A DNA stretch of 64,000 nt from Pseudonocardia autotrophica. Lineage in GTDB: Bacteria; Actinomycetota; Actinomycetes; Mycobacteriales; Pseudonocardiaceae. This document shows, one piece after another, positions 6,799-15,691 of this stretch; positions within the stretch are counted from its first letter, which is position 1; each line of letters begins with the position of its first letter. The stretch is taken from NCBI RefSeq assembly GCF_003945385.1, contig NZ_AP018920.1, positions 2,852,001 to 2,916,000 on the forward strand, read 5' to 3'. A program made the translations under genes and the position numbers. Under the pieces are notes generated by a model. The model was not told where the DNA came from and did not search any database. It saw nothing but the letters and a program-made list of their open reading frames with translations.

Positions 6799-8946
6799 TC
6801 AGGCGGTCTCGACCTCGACGAGGGTGTCGGAGAACGTGGGCGCGTTGCCCAGGTCGCCGAACACGGTCGGGTTGACCGCGGCCAGGGTGGCGCCGGCCTT
6901 GGAGTTCTTGCGCCAGCCGCCCATCGGGCTGACGACGACCCCGAGCGGCACGGTGTCCTGCAGCGACGCGACGACGGTGAACTCGCCCCGGTCGTTGAAC
7001 ACCCGCACCGGCGATCCCTCGGTGATGCCGCGGGCGGCGGCGTCGTCCGGGTGCACGATCAGGGTGTGCTCGTTCGCGACGCGGCGGTGGAACTCGTGGC
7101 TGGCGAAGCTGGAGTTCAGGAACGCGTGCGACTTGGGCGTGAGCAGGTTCAGCGGGTAGCGGGCGGCGAGCTCGGGGTCCGCGGCCGCGGACTCGCGCGG
7201 CGGGATGTAGTGCGGCAGCGGGTCGACGGGCTGGCCGGGCTGGTGGTCGTTGGAACCCTGCCGGAACAGCGGGACGACGAAGTTGCCGCCCGCCGCGGCG
7301 GCGGAGACGAACTCGGCCTTGCCCGACGGCGTCGGGAAGTTCCCCTCGGCGTGCGGGGCGTAGGCCTCCGGCGGGGCCACGTTGAGCCGCTGCCAGCCCT
7401 GCTCCTTCAGCGACTCGACGGTGATCCCCTCCATGTGCGGGTGGGACCAGTCGAACGCCTCGGCGATCATCTCCTCGTCGGTGCGCTGGAAGACCGGGTC
7501 GTCGAAGCCCATCGCGGCGGCGAGCCTGCGGAACATCTCGGTGTTCGGGACGGCCTCGCCCAGCGGCTCGATGGACTGGTGGTTGTAGGTCACGTACAGG
7601 TGGCCCCAGGAGAACATGATGTCGTCCTGCTCGAGCTGCGTCGTGGCCGGCAGCACGATGTCGGCGTACTCCGCGGTGTCGGTCATGAACTGCTCCGACA
7701 CGACGGTGAACAGGTCCTCGCTCTCCAGGCCCTTGATCAGCCGGTCCTGGTCGGGCGTGGTGACGACCGGGTTGGAGTTGTAGACCATCAGGCCCTTGAT
7801 CGGCGGGCCGGCGGGCAGGTCACCGGCGAGCGCGGCACCGAGCCGGTACTGGTTGATCACCCGGGTGCCGGGGGTGAGCATCTCCGGGTGCATGAAGGCG
7901 CCCCAGTTGACCGGGAACGCCCACAGCGGCAGCTGCAGGATGCCGCCGCCGGGCTTGCGCCAGGCGCCGACCAGGCCGGGCAGGCAGGACAGGGCGCGCA
8001 CGGTCTGGCCACCGCCGGCGTGCCGCTCGACGGCGACGCCGATCCGGATGACCGACGGCTGCGCACCGGCGTACTCGCGGGCCAGGGTTCGGATGGTGTC
8101 GGCGGGCACGCCGGTCTCGGTCTCGGCCCACTCGGGGGTGTAGCGGGAGACGCGCTCGGCGAACTCGTCGTAGCCGACGGTGTGGTTCGCGATGTAGTCG
8201 TCGTCGGTGAGGCCCTCGGCGATGATCACGTGCGCCATGGCCAGCGCGAGCGCGCCGTCGGTGCCGGGGCGGATCGCGATGTGCTGGTCGGCGGCGGCCG
8301 CGGTGCGGGTGCGGATCGGGTCGACGACCACGACCTTCGCGCCGTTCTTCTTGGCCTTCGCGATGTAGGGCCACAGGTGCAGGTTGGTGCTCATGATGTT
8401 GCAGGCCCACACCAGGATGAACGTGGAGTGCACGAGGCTCTCCGGGTCCACCCCGGCGGTGTCGCCGATGGTCATCGCGTAGGCGGTGCAGGAACCGGAG
8501 TCGCAGTAGGTGCGCTCGGCGACGGTGGCGCCCAGCTTCGCGAAGAACGGGTCACCGACGTTGAGACCGTTCAGGATGCCCTGGGTGCCCAGGTAACTGA
8601 CCGGCATGATCGCCTCGGGGCCGTGCTCGTCGGCGATGGCCTTGAACCGGGTGGCGATCTCGGTGACGGCGTCGTCCCAGGTGATCCGCTCGAAGCGGCC
8701 GCTGCCCTTGGGACCGGTCCGGCGCATCGGGAACAGCACGCGGCCCGGGTCGTACACCCGGTCCAGATAGTTGTTGACCTTCACGCAGAGGCCGCCGTTG
8801 GTGTACGGGTGGTCCGGGTCGCCGACGACCGAGGTGGCCTTGCCGTCGCCGTCGACCGTCACCAGCATCGCGCAGGTGTCGGGGCAGTCCTGGGGACAGG
8901 CGGCCCGCACCGTGGTGCTCGTCGGCCTGTCGTCGGTCGTCGTCAT
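6799..8946 (-). CDS. Molybdopterin-dependent oxidoreductase (BisC/NarB superfamily)
   Basis: A 715-residue member of the DMSO reductase superfamily. An N-terminal 4Fe-4S site is visible as Cys17, Cys21, Cys25 and Cys54 (CPQDCPDTC ... GGLC). It is followed by molybdopterin-binding segments (VVVDPIRTRTAAAADQHIAI; GLMVYNSNPVVTTPDQDRLI) and a C-terminal MGD-binding domain (LLTPKSHAFLNSSFA; VRVFNDRGEF). The metal ligand probably lies in TYCDSGSCTAYAM (residues 146-158), but I cannot say which residue. There is no Tat signal, so the enzyme is cytoplasmic. The substrate is unknown. The neighbouring ferredoxin and FNR are plausible partners. Confidence 0.88.
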   Translation of the reverse strand: MTTTDDRPTSTTVRAACPQDCPDTCAMLVTVDGDGKATSVVGDPDHPYTNGGLCVKVNNYLDRVYDPGRVLFPMRRTGPKGSGRFERITWDDAVTEIATRFKAIADEHGPEAIMPVSYLGTQGILNGLNVGDPFFAKLGATVAERTYCDSGSCTAYAMTIGDTAGVDPESLVHSTFILVWACNIMSTNLHLWPYIAKAKKNGAKVVVVDPIRTRTAAAADQHIAIRPGTDGALALAMAHVIIAEGLTDDDYIANHTVGYDEFAERVSRYTPEWAETETGVPADTIRTLAREYAGAQPSVIRIGVAVERHAGGGQTVRALSCLPGLVGAWRKPGGGILQLPLWAFPVNWGAFMHPEMLTPGTRVINQYRLGAALAGDLPAGPPIKGLMVYNSNPVVTTPDQDRLIKGLESEDLFTVVSEQFMTDTAEYADIVLPATTQLEQDDIMFSWGHLYVTYNHQSIEPLGEAVPNTEMFRRLAAAMGFDDPVFQRTDEEMIAEAFDWSHPHMEGITVESLKEQGWQRLNVAPPEAYAPHAEGNFPTPSGKAEFVSAAAAGGNFVVPLFRQGSNDHQPGQPVDPLPHYIPPRESAAADPELAARYPLNLLTPKSHAFLNSSFASHEFHRRVANEHTLIVHPDDAAARGITEGSPVRVFNDRGEFTVVASLQDTVPLGVVVSPMGGWRKNSKAGATLAAVNPTVFGDLGNAPTFSDTLVEVETA

Positions 8947-9134
8947 CGCTGCTCCTTGGTGGTGGGAACGCTGCGTCGGCGACGACAGTGCCCGAGCCGG
9001 GCAGCACCGGGCTTGTTCGAGACTGTCCAGGTCTTGTCCGGGACTCGCCGACCGTTGCCCGGCGACGGGGTGACCGGCGGCACCCGTGCCGAGCGCCACG
9101 GCGGTGCGGCCTCGCTTGACGTGGGACCGGCCCG

Positions 9135-9255
9135 TTGCGGAAGGTGATCGGACAACCGAAGACGGCGGGTGGGACCAGGAAGCCGGTGCGAGTCCGGCGC
9201 GGTCCCGCCACTGTGACCCCCGCGGGCCTCCGCGGGGGCAGCCAGACACCGGGCC
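9135..9255 (+). promoter_or_regulatory. Cobalamin riboswitch upstream of cobN
   Basis: The core of the adenosylcobalamin aptamer is recognisable: GAAGCCGGTGCGAGTCCGGC followed by GCGGTCCCGCCACTGTGA and, after a GC-rich hairpin (CCCCCGCGGG...CCGCGGGGG), the B12-box-like GCAGCCAGACACC. The aptamer limits are approximate. It lies in the leader of the cobN mRNA, about 90 bp before the start, and should repress cobN when B12 is abundant, probably by sequestering the ribosome site. The remainder of the 8947-9307 gap holds the divergent promoters; no gene is supported there. Confidence 0.92.
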
Positions 9256-9307
9256 CATCCGCCGCGCCCCCTCCGTCCGGGACGAGGATCCCGAGGAAGG
9301 TCCGCCG

Positions 9308-9349
9308 ATGACGCGCGCCCGCACACCCCGCACCGGGACCGCCCGGTGA
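9308..9349 (+). CDS. 13-residue leader peptide coupled to cobN (putative)
   Basis: Short reading frame MTRARTPRTGTAR between the riboswitch and cobN. It has its own ribosome site (GAGGAAGG, seven bases before ATG 9308), and its TGA overlaps the cobN GTG as GTGA. cobN itself has no good ribosome site at its start, so translation of this mini-gene would deliver ribosomes to cobN. The riboswitch could then control cobN by masking GAGGAAGG. This is inferred from spacing only. Confidence 0.45.
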   Translation: MTRARTPRTGTAR

Positions 9350-12300
9350 TCCTTCTCCTGTCCACCTCGGACACCGACCTGCTCTCCGCCCGTGCCGGCG
9401 AGGCCGACTACCGCCTCGCGAACCCGAACCGGGTGCTGCTCGACGAGCTGGGGGCGATGGCCGACGAGGCCGACGTCGTCGTCGTCCGGGTGCTCGGCGG
9501 CTACCGCTACTTCGAGGAGGGCCTGGACCTGCTGCGGACCAGGTCCACGCCGCTGGTCTGCCTCGGCGGTGAGATGGCGCCGGACGCGGAGATGATGGAG
9601 CTCTCCACCGTGCCCGCCGGTGTCGCCGCGGAGGCGCACAGCTACCTGGCGCAGGGCGGTACCGAGAACCTGCGGCAGCTGCACGCGTTCCTGTCCGACA
9701 CGGTGCTGCTGACCGGCGAGGGTTTCGAGCCGCCGGTGGAGCTGCCCGAGTGGGGCGTGCTGGAGCGACCCGCCGCCGGAACAGAGACCGGAACAGACAC
9801 CGGGCCGACCGTCGCGGTGCTCTTCTACCGGGCGCAGTTCCTGGCCGGGAACACCGCCTACATCGAGGCGCTCTGCGACGCGATCGCGGCGAAGGGCGCG
9901 ACCCCGCTGCCGATCTGGTGCGCCTCGCTGCGCCAGGCCCCGGCCGCGCTGCTGGACACGCTGCGCGGCGCCGACGCGATGGTCGTCACGGTGCTCGCCG
10001 CGGGCGGCACCAAGCCGGCGTCCGCGCAGGCGGGCGGCGAGGACGAGGAGTGGGACGTCACCGAGCTGGCCGCGCTCGACGTCCCGATCCTGCAGGGCCT
10101 GTGTCTGACCTCCTCCCGGGAGACCTGGGAGTCCAACGACGACGGGCTGTCCCCGCTCGACGTCGCCACCCAGGTCGCCGTCCCCGAGTTCGACGGCCGG
10201 TTGATCACCGTCCCGTTCTCGTTCAAGGAGACCGACGGCGACGGCCTGTCGGTCTACGTCCCGGACCACGAGCGGGCCGCCCGGGTCGCCGGGATCGCGG
10301 TGAACCACGCCAACCTCGGCCGGATCCCGAACGCCGAGAAGAAGATCGTCCTGATGCTGTCGGCGTACCCGACCAAGCACGCCCGGATCGGGAACGCGGT
10401 CGGGCTCGACACCCCGGCGTCGACGGTCGCGCTGCTGCGCACGATGGCCGAGGCCGGCTACCGGATCGCCGATCCCGGTACGCCCGGCTTCCCCGGCGTC
10501 GAGTCCGGTGACGGCGACGCGCTGATGCACGCGCTGATCGAGGCCGGCGGACAGGACCCGGACTGGCTGACCGAGGAGAAGCTCGCCGGGAACCCGATCC
10601 GGATCTCCGGCGAGGTGTACCGGCGCTGGTTCGAGACGCTCCCGCAGGACTTCCGTGAGGGCGTCGAGGAGCACTGGGGCGAGGCGCCCGGCACGCTCTA
10701 CACCGACTCCGGCGATGTCGTCGTCGCCGCGCTGCGCAGCGGGAACGTGACGCTGATCGTGCAGCCGCCGCGCGGGTTCGGCGAGAACCCGGTCGCGATC
10801 TACCACGATCCGGACCTCCCGCCGTCGCACCACTACCTGGCGGCGTACCGCTGGCTGGCCGCCCCGGAGACCGACGGCGGCTTCGGCGCGCACGCGATCG
10901 TGCACATCGGCAAGCACGGGAACCTGGAGTGGCTGCCGGGCAAGACGCTGGGCATGTCGGCGTCCTGCGGTACCGACGCCGTGCTCGGCGACCTGCCGCT
11001 GATCTACCCGTTCCTGGTCAACGACCCGGGGGAGGGCACCCAGGCCAAGCGACGGGCGCACGCCACCCTGATCGACCATCTGATCCCGCCGATGGCCCGC
11101 GCCGAGAGCTACGGCGACATCGCCCGGCTGGAGCAGCTGCTCGACGAGCACGCCAACATCTCCGCGCTCGACCCCGCGAAGCTGCCCGCGATCCGGCAGC
11201 AGATCTGGACGCTGATGACCGCGGCCCAGATGCACCACGACCTCGGCCTGGAGCAGCGCCCGGACGAGGACGTCTTCGACGACATGCTGATGAACGTCGA
11301 CGGCTGGCTGTGCGAGATCAAGGACGTGCAGATCCGGGACGGGCTGCACGTGCTCGCACTCGCCCCGGCCGGCGAGCAGCGGATCGACCTGGTGCTGGCG
11401 ATGCTCCGCGCCCGGCAGATGTGGGGCGGCGAGCAGTCCGTCCCCGGGCTGCGCCAGGCACTCGGGCTGGTCGAGGACGGCTCCGAGACCAACGCCCGCA
11501 CCGACACCGTCGAGGGGGTGGCGAGGGCGCTGGTCGCCGGTATGGAGGCCGCGGACTGGTCCGCCGATGCCGCCCCCGGGGTCGTCGCCGAGCACCTCGG
11601 TTCCCCGGAGCCGGCCGATCGTGACACGGGTTCGGACCAGCGGCCCGCTCGTGGTGCGGCGGCCGGGGGTCCGGAGGGTCTCGCCGCGCTGCCCGGTGCC
11701 GACCCGGCGGCGATCGAGTCGGTGCTGCGCTTCGCCGCGGACGAGGTCGTCCCGCGGCTCGACGCCACCGCGCAGGAGCTGGACCGGGTGCTGCACGCCC
11801 TCGACGGCGGCTTCATCCCGGCCGGACCGTCCGGGTCCCCGCTGCGCGGGCTGATCAACGTGCTGCCGACCGGCCGGAACTTCTACTCGGTCGACCCGAA
11901 GGCCGTCCCGTCGAAGCTGGCCTGGGAGACCGGGCAGGCGATGGCCGAGTCGCTGGTCGAGCGCTACCGCGCCGACCACGGCGAGTACCCGCGCTCGGTG
12001 GGCCTGTCGGTGTGGGGGACCAGCGCGATGCGGACCTCAGGCGACGACGTCGCCGAGGTGTTCGCGCTGCTCGGTGTCCGCCCGGTGTGGGACGACGCGT
12101 CGCGCCGGGTCCGCGATCTCGAGGTGATCGGCCTCGAGGAGCTGGGCAGGCCCAGGGTGGACGTCACGGTGCGCATCTCCGGGTTCTTCCGGGACGCGTT
12201 CCCACACGTGCTCGCCCTGCTCGACGACGCGGTGAAGCTGGTCGCCGAGCTGGACGAGACGGCCGAGCAGAACTTCGTCCGTGCGCACGTGCTCGCCGAC

Positions 12301-13053
12301 GCGGAGCGGCACGGTGACGGCCGCCGGGCCCGCACCCGGATCTTCGGGTCCAAGCCGGGCACCTACGGTGCCGGCCTGCTGCAGCTGGTCGACTCGCGCG
12401 ACTGGCGGGGCGACGCCGATCTCGCCGAGGTCTACTCGACGTGGGGCGGCTACGCCTACGGCCGCGGCCTCGACGGGGTGCCGGCCCGCGACGACATGGA
12501 GAACGCGTACCGGCGGATCGCGGTGGCGGCGAAGAACATCGACACCCGCGAGCACGACATCGCCGACTCCGACGACTACTACCAGTACCACGGCGGCATG
12601 GTCGCGACCGTGCGCGCGCTGACCGGTAAGGCGCCGGAGGCCTACGTCGGCGACTCGACCCGCCCGGAGGCCGTCCGGACCCGGACCCTGCACGAGGAGA
12701 GCGCACGGGTGTTCCGGGCCCGGGTGGTCAACCCGCGCTGGATCTCGGCGATGCGCAGGCACGGGTACAAGGGCGCATTCGAGATGGCGGCGACGGTCGA
12801 CTACCTGTTCGGCTGGGACGCCACCACCGGAGTCATCGCGGACTGGCAGTACGAGACCCTCACCGCCGAGTACGTGCTCGACCCGGACAACCGCAAGTTC
12901 CTGACCGAGTCCAACCCGTGGGCGTTGCACGGGATGGCCGAGCGGCTCCTCGAAGCCGTCGACCGGGGCCTGTGGGAGTCGCCGGAGCCCGCCACCCTGG
13001 AGGCGCTCCGGCAGGCGTATCTGGAGTCGGAGGGCGACCTGGAGGGCGAGTAG
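9346..13053 (+). CDS. cobN: Aerobic cobaltochelatase subunit CobN
   Basis: Large subunit of the ATP-dependent cobalt chelatase that inserts Co(II) into hydrogenobyrinate a,c-diamide with CobS and CobT. The 1235 residues show CobN/Mg-chelatase H features: NAEKKIVLMLSAYPTKHARIG, the IVHIGKHGNLEWLPGK block, FLVNDPGEGTQAKRRAHA, and LPTGRNFYSVDPKAVPSKLA. A disordered linker (about residues 755-785, rich in Ala, Gly and Pro) lies between domains. The GTG start at 9346 overlaps the leader peptide stop. cobS and cobT are not in the window. Confidence 0.97.
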   Translation: MILLLSTSDTDLLSARAGEADYRLANPNRVLLDELGAMADEADVVVVRVLGGYRYFEEGLDLLRTRSTPLVCLGGEMAPDAEMMELSTVPAGVAAEAHSYLAQGGTENLRQLHAFLSDTVLLTGEGFEPPVELPEWGVLERPAAGTETGTDTGPTVAVLFYRAQFLAGNTAYIEALCDAIAAKGATPLPIWCASLRQAPAALLDTLRGADAMVVTVLAAGGTKPASAQAGGEDEEWDVTELAALDVPILQGLCLTSSRETWESNDDGLSPLDVATQVAVPEFDGRLITVPFSFKETDGDGLSVYVPDHERAARVAGIAVNHANLGRIPNAEKKIVLMLSAYPTKHARIGNAVGLDTPASTVALLRTMAEAGYRIADPGTPGFPGVESGDGDALMHALIEAGGQDPDWLTEEKLAGNPIRISGEVYRRWFETLPQDFREGVEEHWGEAPGTLYTDSGDVVVAALRSGNVTLIVQPPRGFGENPVAIYHDPDLPPSHHYLAAYRWLAAPETDGGFGAHAIVHIGKHGNLEWLPGKTLGMSASCGTDAVLGDLPLIYPFLVNDPGEGTQAKRRAHATLIDHLIPPMARAESYGDIARLEQLLDEHANISALDPAKLPAIRQQIWTLMTAAQMHHDLGLEQRPDEDVFDDMLMNVDGWLCEIKDVQIRDGLHVLALAPAGEQRIDLVLAMLRARQMWGGEQSVPGLRQALGLVEDGSETNARTDTVEGVARALVAGMEAADWSADAAPGVVAEHLGSPEPADRDTGSDQRPARGAAAGGPEGLAALPGADPAAIESVLRFAADEVVPRLDATAQELDRVLHALDGGFIPAGPSGSPLRGLINVLPTGRNFYSVDPKAVPSKLAWETGQAMAESLVERYRADHGEYPRSVGLSVWGTSAMRTSGDDVAEVFALLGVRPVWDDASRRVRDLEVIGLEELGRPRVDVTVRISGFFRDAFPHVLALLDDAVKLVAELDETAEQNFVRAHVLADAERHGDGRRARTRIFGSKPGTYGAGLLQLVDSRDWRGDADLAEVYSTWGGYAYGRGLDGVPARDDMENAYRRIAVAAKNIDTREHDIADSDDYYQYHGGMVATVRALTGKAPEAYVGDSTRPEAVRTRTLHEESARVFRARVVNPRWISAMRRHGYKGAFEMAATVDYLFGWDATTGVIADWQYETLTAEYVLDPDNRKFLTESNPWALHGMAERLLEAVDRGLWESPEPATLEALRQAYLESEGDLEGE

Positions 13054-13063
13054 CCGACCGGGG

Positions 13064-13087
13064 GCGGTGCCGCGAGTGCGGCACCGC
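13064..13087. terminator. Hairpin between convergent cobN and IclR genes
   Basis: Perfect 10-bp stem GCGGTGCCGC / GCGGCACCGC with a GAGT loop, placed exactly in the 34-bp gap between cobN (plus) and the IclR gene (minus). Its position suits a bidirectional terminator. Confidence 0.7.
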
Positions 13088-13975
13088 TCACCGGCAGGCC
13101 CGGTCCTCGATCTCCCGGGCGCACCGGTGCAGCTCCGCCGCGAGCTCCGCGCGCCGGCGCGGTCCCATCCGCTGCTCGATGCTCGCGATGCTCAGGCCGG
13201 CCACCGGGCGCCCGGCCCGGTCGCGCAGCACCACACCGACCCCCCACGAGCCGGGTACGAACAGCCCGTCGTTGAGGGCGTGACCGTCGGCGCGGGTCCG
13301 CGCCACCAGCCGGAGCAGGGTCGCGTCGTCGTAGCGGGGATAGCGGATCCGGGCGCCCGCGTGCGCCCGCAGCACGGTCGCCACCTCGTCGTCGTCCAGC
13401 GCGGAGAGGACGGCGAGGCTGCCCGCCCCGATCCCGAGCGGATGCCGGTCGCCGACGGCGAGCGCGCTGTTGCGGATCGGCCCCGGGCCCTCCTGCGTCC
13501 GCGTGCACAGCGCGTAGCTGCCTTGTCGGACGGTCAGGAACGCGGTGTCGCCTGACGACTCGGCGAGCCGGATCAGCGGGTCGGTCGCGGCGTCGCCGAG
13601 CCGGTCGGCGCCCCGGTCCGCGAGCTCGCCGAGCACCGCTGCCTGCAAGCCGAGCCGGTACCGCCCGGTCGGCTGCTCCTGCTCCACGTAGCCGGCGTGC
13701 ACCAGCGCCGCGAGCGCGCGGTGCACGCTGGGTTTGGGGCGTCCGCTGGTGCGGACCAGCTCGGACAGCGACACCCCGGCGGGGCGGTCGCGGGCCATCA
13801 CCGCGACCAGGTCCAGCAGCGTCAGCGCGCGCAGCACGCTCTGTGTGCCGGGCGGATCGTCCCGCGGGTCGGCGGCGTGCACGACGTTCCAGGATGCGGA
13901 CCGGCGGGCGAGATCGATCCGGTCGTCGGACGGGTACCGCTCCGCATCACCGGCCACGAGCACCAGGATCACCAT
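13088..13975 (-). CDS. IclR-family transcriptional regulator
   Basis: Regulator of about 295 residues. The N-terminal winged helix-turn-helix reads SVLRALTLLDLVAVMA then VSLSELVRTSGRPKPSVHRA. The C-terminal effector domain includes LGLQAAVLGELADRG, LAVGDRHPLGIGAGSLAVLS and VGVVLRDRAGRPVAGLSIAS. The ATG at 13975 gives a slightly long N-terminus; an in-frame GTG about 30 codons in is an alternative. It is divergent from the dctPQM transporter and is the obvious candidate to control it in response to an organic acid. Confidence 0.88.
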   Translation of the reverse strand: MVILVLVAGDAERYPSDDRIDLARRSASWNVVHAADPRDDPPGTQSVLRALTLLDLVAVMARDRPAGVSLSELVRTSGRPKPSVHRALAALVHAGYVEQEQPTGRYRLGLQAAVLGELADRGADRLGDAATDPLIRLAESSGDTAFLTVRQGSYALCTRTQEGPGPIRNSALAVGDRHPLGIGAGSLAVLSALDDDEVATVLRAHAGARIRYPRYDDATLLRLVARTRADGHALNDGLFVPGSWGVGVVLRDRAGRPVAGLSIASIEQRMGPRRRAELAAELHRCAREIEDRACR

Positions 13976-14029
13976 CCACCCGGCTGATGGCAATGGTCCA
14001 GATGATGGAACACCGTTTCGGCCGGATCG

Positions 14030-14059
14030 TTGACAGTGCCGTCTGCGATTCCGGAGCAT
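14030..14059 (+). promoter_or_regulatory. Candidate promoter of the TRAP operon
   Basis: A perfect TTGACA at 14030-14035 is followed after 18 bases by GAGCAT, a weak -10. About 55 bp downstream is the dctP start. Just upstream, GGAACACCGTTTC (about 14007-14019) is an imperfect inverted repeat that could bind the divergent IclR protein. Prediction from sequence only. Confidence 0.35.
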
Positions 14060-14114
14060 TCGGGCACCGCCCCATCCGTCCGTCCGACGTGGACGGCGGC
14101 CCGAGGAGTAGACG

Positions 14115-15155
14115 ATGACGTCGAGACCACCTGCGGCACGGCCCGCGACACCGGCCGTGACGGCACTCGCCGTGCTCGTCTGTGTCGTGCTGACCGCCTG
14201 CGCCGGCCCGCCCGCACCGGCCGATCCGGAACCCACGACCTGGCGGATGACGGTGACTCCCGGCGAGTCGTCGTCCTGGTACGCCGCCGCCGAGCACTTC
14301 GCCGAGACGGTGCAGGAGCGCACCGACGGCCGGATCCGGGTCGACCTGTTCAGCGGTGAGCGGCTCTCCGCGGGTGATCCCGCGGCCGGTGTCGAGCAGC
14401 TGATGTCGGGCAGCAAGGAGCTGTCCTACAACTCGACGATCATCTATGCCGGGATCGATCCGCGCTTCGGCGCGGTGAACGCCCCGTTCCGCTACGCCTC
14501 GTACGCCGAGGCCGAGGCCGGGCTCGACCGGCCCGCGCAGGAGGCGTACCGGGCGATGGCCGCCGAGTTCGGCGTCGAGCTACTCGGGTTCGGCGAGAGC
14601 GGGTTCCGGCAGCTGACCAACAACGAGCGGCCGGTCCGGACCCCGGAGGATCTGGCCGGTGTGAAGGTGCGGATCCCCGGGATCGGGCTGTTCACCGACG
14701 TCTTCCGCGAGCTCGGGGCGAACCCCACCACGATGAACTTCGCCGAGGTCTTCACCTCGCTGCAGCAGGGCACCATCGAGGGTCAGGAGAACCCGATCGA
14801 CGTGATCTCCTCGGCCGGTCTCGCCGAGGTCCAGCAGCACCTGACCGTCTGGAACTTCGTCTACGACCCGCTGATCCTGGGCATCAACAAGGAGCTGTTC
14901 GACGGGCTCGATCCCGGCGACCAGGAGCTCGTGCGGGAGGTCGCGGCCGAGACGAACGAGCAGCAGATCGCGCTCAACCGGGAGCGGGAGAACCGCCAGC
15001 AGGCCGAGCAGGTCGAGCTGATGGACACCGTGGTCCTCGCGCCGGAGGAGATCGACCGGTTCCGGGCGGCGGTCGATCCGCTGCAGGCGCACTACGAGCA
15101 GAACGTGTGGGGGGCCGAGCTGTCCGGGCTGCTCGCCCCGGAGCCGGCCCGATGA
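14115..15155 (+). CDS. dctP: TRAP transporter solute-binding lipoprotein (DctP type)
   Basis: Extracellular substrate receptor of 346 residues, anchored by a lipid: the signal peptide ends in a lipobox, VVLTAC. Downstream motifs match the DctP family: FAETVQERTDGRIRVDLFSG, GIDPRFGAVNAPFRYASYAEA, RQLTNNERPVRTPEDLAGVK, and NPTTMNFAEVFTSLQQGTIE. These usually bind C4-dicarboxylates, sugar acids or other carboxylates; the ligand cannot be assigned. It is first in a dctPQM operon coupled by ATGA. Confidence 0.93.
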   Translation: MTSRPPAARPATPAVTALAVLVCVVLTACAGPPAPADPEPTTWRMTVTPGESSSWYAAAEHFAETVQERTDGRIRVDLFSGERLSAGDPAAGVEQLMSGSKELSYNSTIIYAGIDPRFGAVNAPFRYASYAEAEAGLDRPAQEAYRAMAAEFGVELLGFGESGFRQLTNNERPVRTPEDLAGVKVRIPGIGLFTDVFRELGANPTTMNFAEVFTSLQQGTIEGQENPIDVISSAGLAEVQQHLTVWNFVYDPLILGINKELFDGLDPGDQELVREVAAETNEQQIALNRERENRQQAEQVELMDTVVLAPEEIDRFRAAVDPLQAHYEQNVWGAELSGLLAPEPAR

Positions 15156-15691
15156 GCGCGCCGCACCCCGGGTCCGCCACGGGGGCACCGAGGGCGCTGC
15201 GGGCGCTGACGGTCGTGGAGAACACGCTCGCCGCCGTGCCGTTCGCGATCGTCGCGGTGATCGCCTTCGTCAACGTCCTGACCCGCTACTTCTTCAATCT
15301 CTCGCTCGCCTTCACCACCGAGCTGACGGTCAACCTGATGGTCTGGACGGTGATGATCGGCGCGGTGATCGGCATCCGGGAGGGCGCCCATCTCGGGTTC
15401 ACCGCGCTCGCCGAGCGGACCGGGGGACGGGCCCGGCAGGTGCACACGGTGCTGGTCGCGGGCGCCGTCGTCGTCACCCTGGGGGTGCTGTTCGTGCAGG
15501 GACTGGACATGACGCTCGCGCAGTACGGCCGTGGCCGCGCCACCCCCTCGATCGGGGTGCCGCAGTGGCTGTTCACCGTCGCGGTCCCGGTCGGGGCGGT
15601 GCTGGGGATCGTGCGCACCGTGCACGCCGCGGGCACCGCGCTGCGGACCGACGGCTCGGCGTCCGACCGGCTGACGGGGGTGGGCCGGTGA
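15152..15691 (+). CDS. dctQ: TRAP transporter small membrane subunit (DctQ)
   Basis: Four-helix membrane protein of 179 residues. Hydrophobic segments start at AAVPFAIVAVIAFVNVLTRY, LTVNLMVWTVMIGAVIG, VHTVLVAGAVVVTLGVLF and WLFTVAVPVGAVLGIV, with the family motif GIREGAHLG. The ATG at 15152 overlaps the dctP stop, and its stop overlaps the dctM GTG start. DctQ scaffolds the large subunit DctM. Confidence 0.9.
   Translation: MSAPHPGSATGAPRALRALTVVENTLAAVPFAIVAVIAFVNVLTRYFFNLSLAFTTELTVNLMVWTVMIGAVIGIREGAHLGFTALAERTGGRARQVHTVLVAGAVVVTLGVLFVQGLDMTLAQYGRGRATPSIGVPQWLFTVAVPVGAVLGIVRTVHAAGTALRTDGSASDRLTGVGR

Noticed and set aside
6433..9147. A 904-codon plus-strand frame
   Set aside because: It is antisense to the ferredoxin and molybdenum oxidoreductase genes and shows no domain.
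9086..9307. Coding frame through the cobN leader
   Set aside because: It runs through the riboswitch aptamer. Only the last 13 codons, with their own ribosome site, are kept as a possible leader peptide.
6799..11979. A 1726-codon open minus-strand frame that extends the molybdenum enzyme across cobN
   Set aside because: The part beyond 8946 is antisense to cobN and to the riboswitch, and has the biased composition of a GC-rich shadow. The true start is ATG 8946.
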